Shown here piece after piece: positions 61,789 through 64,000 of a stretch of DNA of 64,000 nucleotides (position 1 is the stretch's first letter; each line of letters starts with the position of its first letter). This DNA is from Candidatus Gastranaerophilales bacterium (GTDB taxonomy: Bacteria > Cyanobacteriota > Vampirovibrionia > Gastranaerophilales > Gastranaerophilaceae). The notes beneath the pieces were generated by a model. The model was not told the origin of the DNA, searched no databases, and was given only the letters and a program-made list of their open reading frames with translations. The stretch lies in assembly GCA_947631645.1 (NCBI GenBank), contig CANRMD010000004.1, forward strand, positions 1-64,000, written 5' to 3'. A program made the translations under genes and the position numbers.

Positions 61789-63999
61789 ATGGAAGAAAAT
61801 ATATTTAACGGTCTTGAAAAGATATTACGAGAACAAAACCGCTCGGAAGAAGATATTCAGGAAATATATAAAGCTTATAAATTTGCCGAAAAATTGCACG
61901 ACGGACAATACAGAGTTAGTGAAGAACCCTATATCATTCACCCTGTTGAAGTTGCAAAAATTTTAGCAACCCTAAAAGTTGATAAACATACACTTATGGC
62001 GGCAATATTACATGATACCATTGAAGATACGGGGCTTACAGCCGAACAGTTGGAAGCTGAATTTGGAGAAGATGTTCTAAATCTTGTTTTAGGCGTAACA
62101 AAACTTGATAAATATCAATTCAAATCAAAAGAAGAACGTCAAGCCGAAAGTTTCAGACGTATGTTTATTGCAATGGCAAAAGATGTAAGAGTTATATTCT
62201 TAAAGCTTGCCGACAGACTCCACAATATGAGAACGCTTAACTATATGGCACCTGCAAAGCAAGTAAGAATAGCTCAGGAAACGTTAGATATTTTTGCACC
62301 CTTGGCAAATCGTTTAGGTATCGGAAAAATAAAAGCAGAGTTGGAAGATTTATCTTTAAGATATCTTAATCCCGAAAAATATTTTGAAATAGCTCAACTC
62401 GTTGCACAAAAAAAGGTTGAAAGAGAAAATACAGTAAAACTTTTAATTGATGAAATTTCAGAAAGTCTCAAAAAAAATGAAATAGAAGCTGAAATCACGG
62501 GCAGAGCTAAACACTATTACAGTATTTATAAAAAAATGCAAAGGCTGAATGTTGCTTTTAATGATTTGTATGATATTACTGCAGTCAGGGTAATTGTTGA
62601 TACGGAACGCCAATGCTACGAAGTATTAGGTATAATACATTCGCTTTTTAAACCCATTCCGGGTCGTTTTAAAGATTATATAGCAATGCCCAAAGGAAAC
62701 GGTTATAAATCGCTTCATACATCGGTAATAGGCCCTAAACAAAAGCCTTTGGAAGTTCAAATAAGAACTCATCAAATGCACAAAGTTGCGGAATACGGTG
62801 TTGCCGCTCACTGGAAATATAAAGAATCAGGCTCTATCAAAGCTTCATCGGAAGATGATATTAAATTCTCTTGGATGTCGCAAATGATTGAACTTGAAAA
62901 AGAAGCATCTAACGCTAATGACTTTGTAGAAAAAGTAAAACTTGATTTATTTGGAAATCAGGTGTTCTGCTTTACTCCTATGGGAGATATTATTGACTTA
63001 CCTCAGAATGCAACGCCTATTGATTTTGCATTCAGAATTCACTCGGAAGTCGGTTATAAAACTACGGGAGCTTTAATTAACGGAAGAATTGCACAACTTG
63101 ATACAAAATTAAATAACGGAGATATAGTTGAATTATTTACATCAAAAACAGGTGCTCCAAAACTTCACTGGTTAAAATTCTGTGTTACAAAACAAGCCCA
63201 ATCAAAAATAAGGCAGTGGTTCAAAAAGCATAACAGAGATGAATACATTGCTACAGGTAAAGCTATGCTTGAATCTGAAATTACTAAAACTGCCTTTGAT
63301 GAAAATATGAAAAACGGAACTTTCGCTGAAATTGCAAAAATTCTTAATTATATATCCGTAGATGATTTACTTGCAGCAATAGGCAACGGCGAAACAACAA
63401 TTAATAAAGTAACAAGTAAAATTAAAAAGCCGAATGAAGAAACGCCAAATCAATATGTCTCAACAAAAAAGAAAAATACATATAAAGATGAAATTATTGG
63501 CTTAGAAGGAATGCTCTACAGTTTTGCAAAATGCTGTTCACCGGTTCCGGGGGAACATATTGTAGGAGTTGTAACCAGAGGAAAAGGCGTTTCCATCCAC
63601 AGAATTGATTGCCCTTGCCTTGATACAGTTCCCGAAGAACGAATGATGAATATCAGCTGGCGAAACAATGAAAATCCCAATAAAACTTACGTTACTTCCA
63701 TCAGAATTAACTGCCTTGATAAAATGGGTATGCTTAAAGATATTCTTGTTAAAGCAGCGGATTGTAATACAAACATTACATACGCAAATGTTAAAACTAA
63801 TTATGCAAAAAAAGTCGGAATTATTGAACTCGGAGTTGAAGTCAACGGCATTGAAAAATTAAATGCAGTTATTAATGCATTCCAATCTTTGCCGGATGTT
63901 CACTCAGTTAAAAGAATTCAAATGAATTCACGAATTAAAACTTCACCCGAATTGAAACAAAAAACAAAATCAACAAAACAAAAAAAGAAAACAAATTAG
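61789..63999 (+). CDS. RelA/SpoT-family (p)ppGpp synthetase/hydrolase
   Basis: 736 residues, complete to the last bases of the window. The HD hydrolase domain (IIHPVEVA, ILHDTIEDT near 70-76, RLHNMRTL) is intact. The synthetase domain (ITAVRVIV, GRFKDYIAMPKGNGYKSLHTSV) is also intact, so it is likely bifunctional. TGS (VFCFTPMGDIIDLPQNATPIDFA), a cysteine-containing zinc-finger-like segment (FAKCCSPVPGE) and a C-terminal ACT domain follow. It makes and removes the stringent-response alarmone. TAAAAT lies nine bases before the ATG with no Shine-Dalgarno, so the leader is minimal. It is divergent from yggU-secG. Confidence 0.95.
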   Translation: MEENIFNGLEKILREQNRSEEDIQEIYKAYKFAEKLHDGQYRVSEEPYIIHPVEVAKILATLKVDKHTLMAAILHDTIEDTGLTAEQLEAEFGEDVLNLVLGVTKLDKYQFKSKEERQAESFRRMFIAMAKDVRVIFLKLADRLHNMRTLNYMAPAKQVRIAQETLDIFAPLANRLGIGKIKAELEDLSLRYLNPEKYFEIAQLVAQKKVERENTVKLLIDEISESLKKNEIEAEITGRAKHYYSIYKKMQRLNVAFNDLYDITAVRVIVDTERQCYEVLGIIHSLFKPIPGRFKDYIAMPKGNGYKSLHTSVIGPKQKPLEVQIRTHQMHKVAEYGVAAHWKYKESGSIKASSEDDIKFSWMSQMIELEKEASNANDFVEKVKLDLFGNQVFCFTPMGDIIDLPQNATPIDFAFRIHSEVGYKTTGALINGRIAQLDTKLNNGDIVELFTSKTGAPKLHWLKFCVTKQAQSKIRQWFKKHNRDEYIATGKAMLESEITKTAFDENMKNGTFAEIAKILNYISVDDLLAAIGNGETTINKVTSKIKKPNEETPNQYVSTKKKNTYKDEIIGLEGMLYSFAKCCSPVPGEHIVGVVTRGKGVSIHRIDCPCLDTVPEERMMNISWRNNENPNKTYVTSIRINCLDKMGMLKDILVKAADCNTNITYANVKTNYAKKVGIIELGVEVNGIEKLNAVINAFQSLPDVHSVKRIQMNSRIKTSPELKQKTKSTKQKKKTN

Positions 64000-64000
64000 T

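Overview
The window is an AT-rich (visibly about one third G+C), gene-dense bacterial chromosome segment. The best fit is a non-photosynthetic relative of Cyanobacteria, the Melainabacteria/Vampirovibrionia and within them the gut-associated Gastranaerophilales. This is inference. It rests on a cyanobacterial style of housekeeping genes (OmpR-type regulator, group-1 sigma factor behind dnaG, RNase E/G next to a B12-binding/radical SAM DUF2344 protein), on clear outer-membrane functions (two-partner secretion, MCE/MlaD-like and AsmA-like lipid-transport proteins), on flagellar genes, on the absence of photosynthesis genes, and on N-termini of the type MRINKIN/MRISPVN that I associate with that group.

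Layout. 1-8.5 kb: a radical SAM protein, mnmG, an MCE-domain protein, a short-chain dehydrogenase, yraN, surE and a tight shikimate operon aroC-aroK-aroB. 8.6-9.9 kb: a divergent pair made of a 72-residue peptide gene and an ATP-grasp ligase; the peptide carries TTMALGEE, which fits the TTxxxxEE core of plesiocin-type graspetides, so this looks like a minimal RiPP locus. 9.9-10.3 kb: a gene-free stretch ending in a strong terminator, possibly an RNA gene. 10.3-19.7 kb: deoB, nadA, a 4Fe-4S ferredoxin, a glycosyltransferase, an orphan response regulator, a membrane pyrophosphatase, a pentapeptide-repeat protein, two tandem HD-domain paralogues and rpmB. 19.8-23.9 kb: dgt-dnaG-rpoD. 24-31.2 kb: two very large AsmA-like proteins flanking a pyruvyltransferase-like and a WG-repeat protein. 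31.3-31.6 kb: tRNA-Gln with a 67-bp duplication of its 3' end. 31.7-38.3 kb: small unknown genes, radical SAM/DUF2344, RNase E/G and the EngB GTPase. 38.3-44.8 kb: a secreted TPR protein and a divergent two-partner secretion pair. 44.8-50.6 kb: one 1914-residue protein with a split papain-like catalytic triad. 50.6-55.7 kb: carbonic anhydrase, DRE-TIM aldolase, LUD protein, GNAT protein and a three-gene flagellar operon. 55.9-64 kb: pxpA-like, yvcK, panB, panC, a membrane protein, dut, secG, yggU and a RelA/SpoT synthetase/hydrolase.

Functional themes: outer-membrane biogenesis and protein export (MCE, AsmA pair, TpsA/TpsB, SecG); nucleotide and translation housekeeping; aromatic amino acid, NAD and pantothenate synthesis. 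A regulatory theme is also visible. At least nine genes lack a Shine-Dalgarno sequence and instead have a -10 hexamer, several of them extended TGn -10s, ending exactly six bases before the ATG. That spacing puts the transcription start on the start codon, so these genes are predicted to be leaderless. Other genes here carry ordinary GGAG-type ribosome binding sites.

The most interesting locus is the candidate graspetide pair at 8626-9880. After it come the leaderless-promoter class, the giant papain-like protein and the duplicated tRNA 3' end. All functional statements come from reading motifs by eye; no database search was run.
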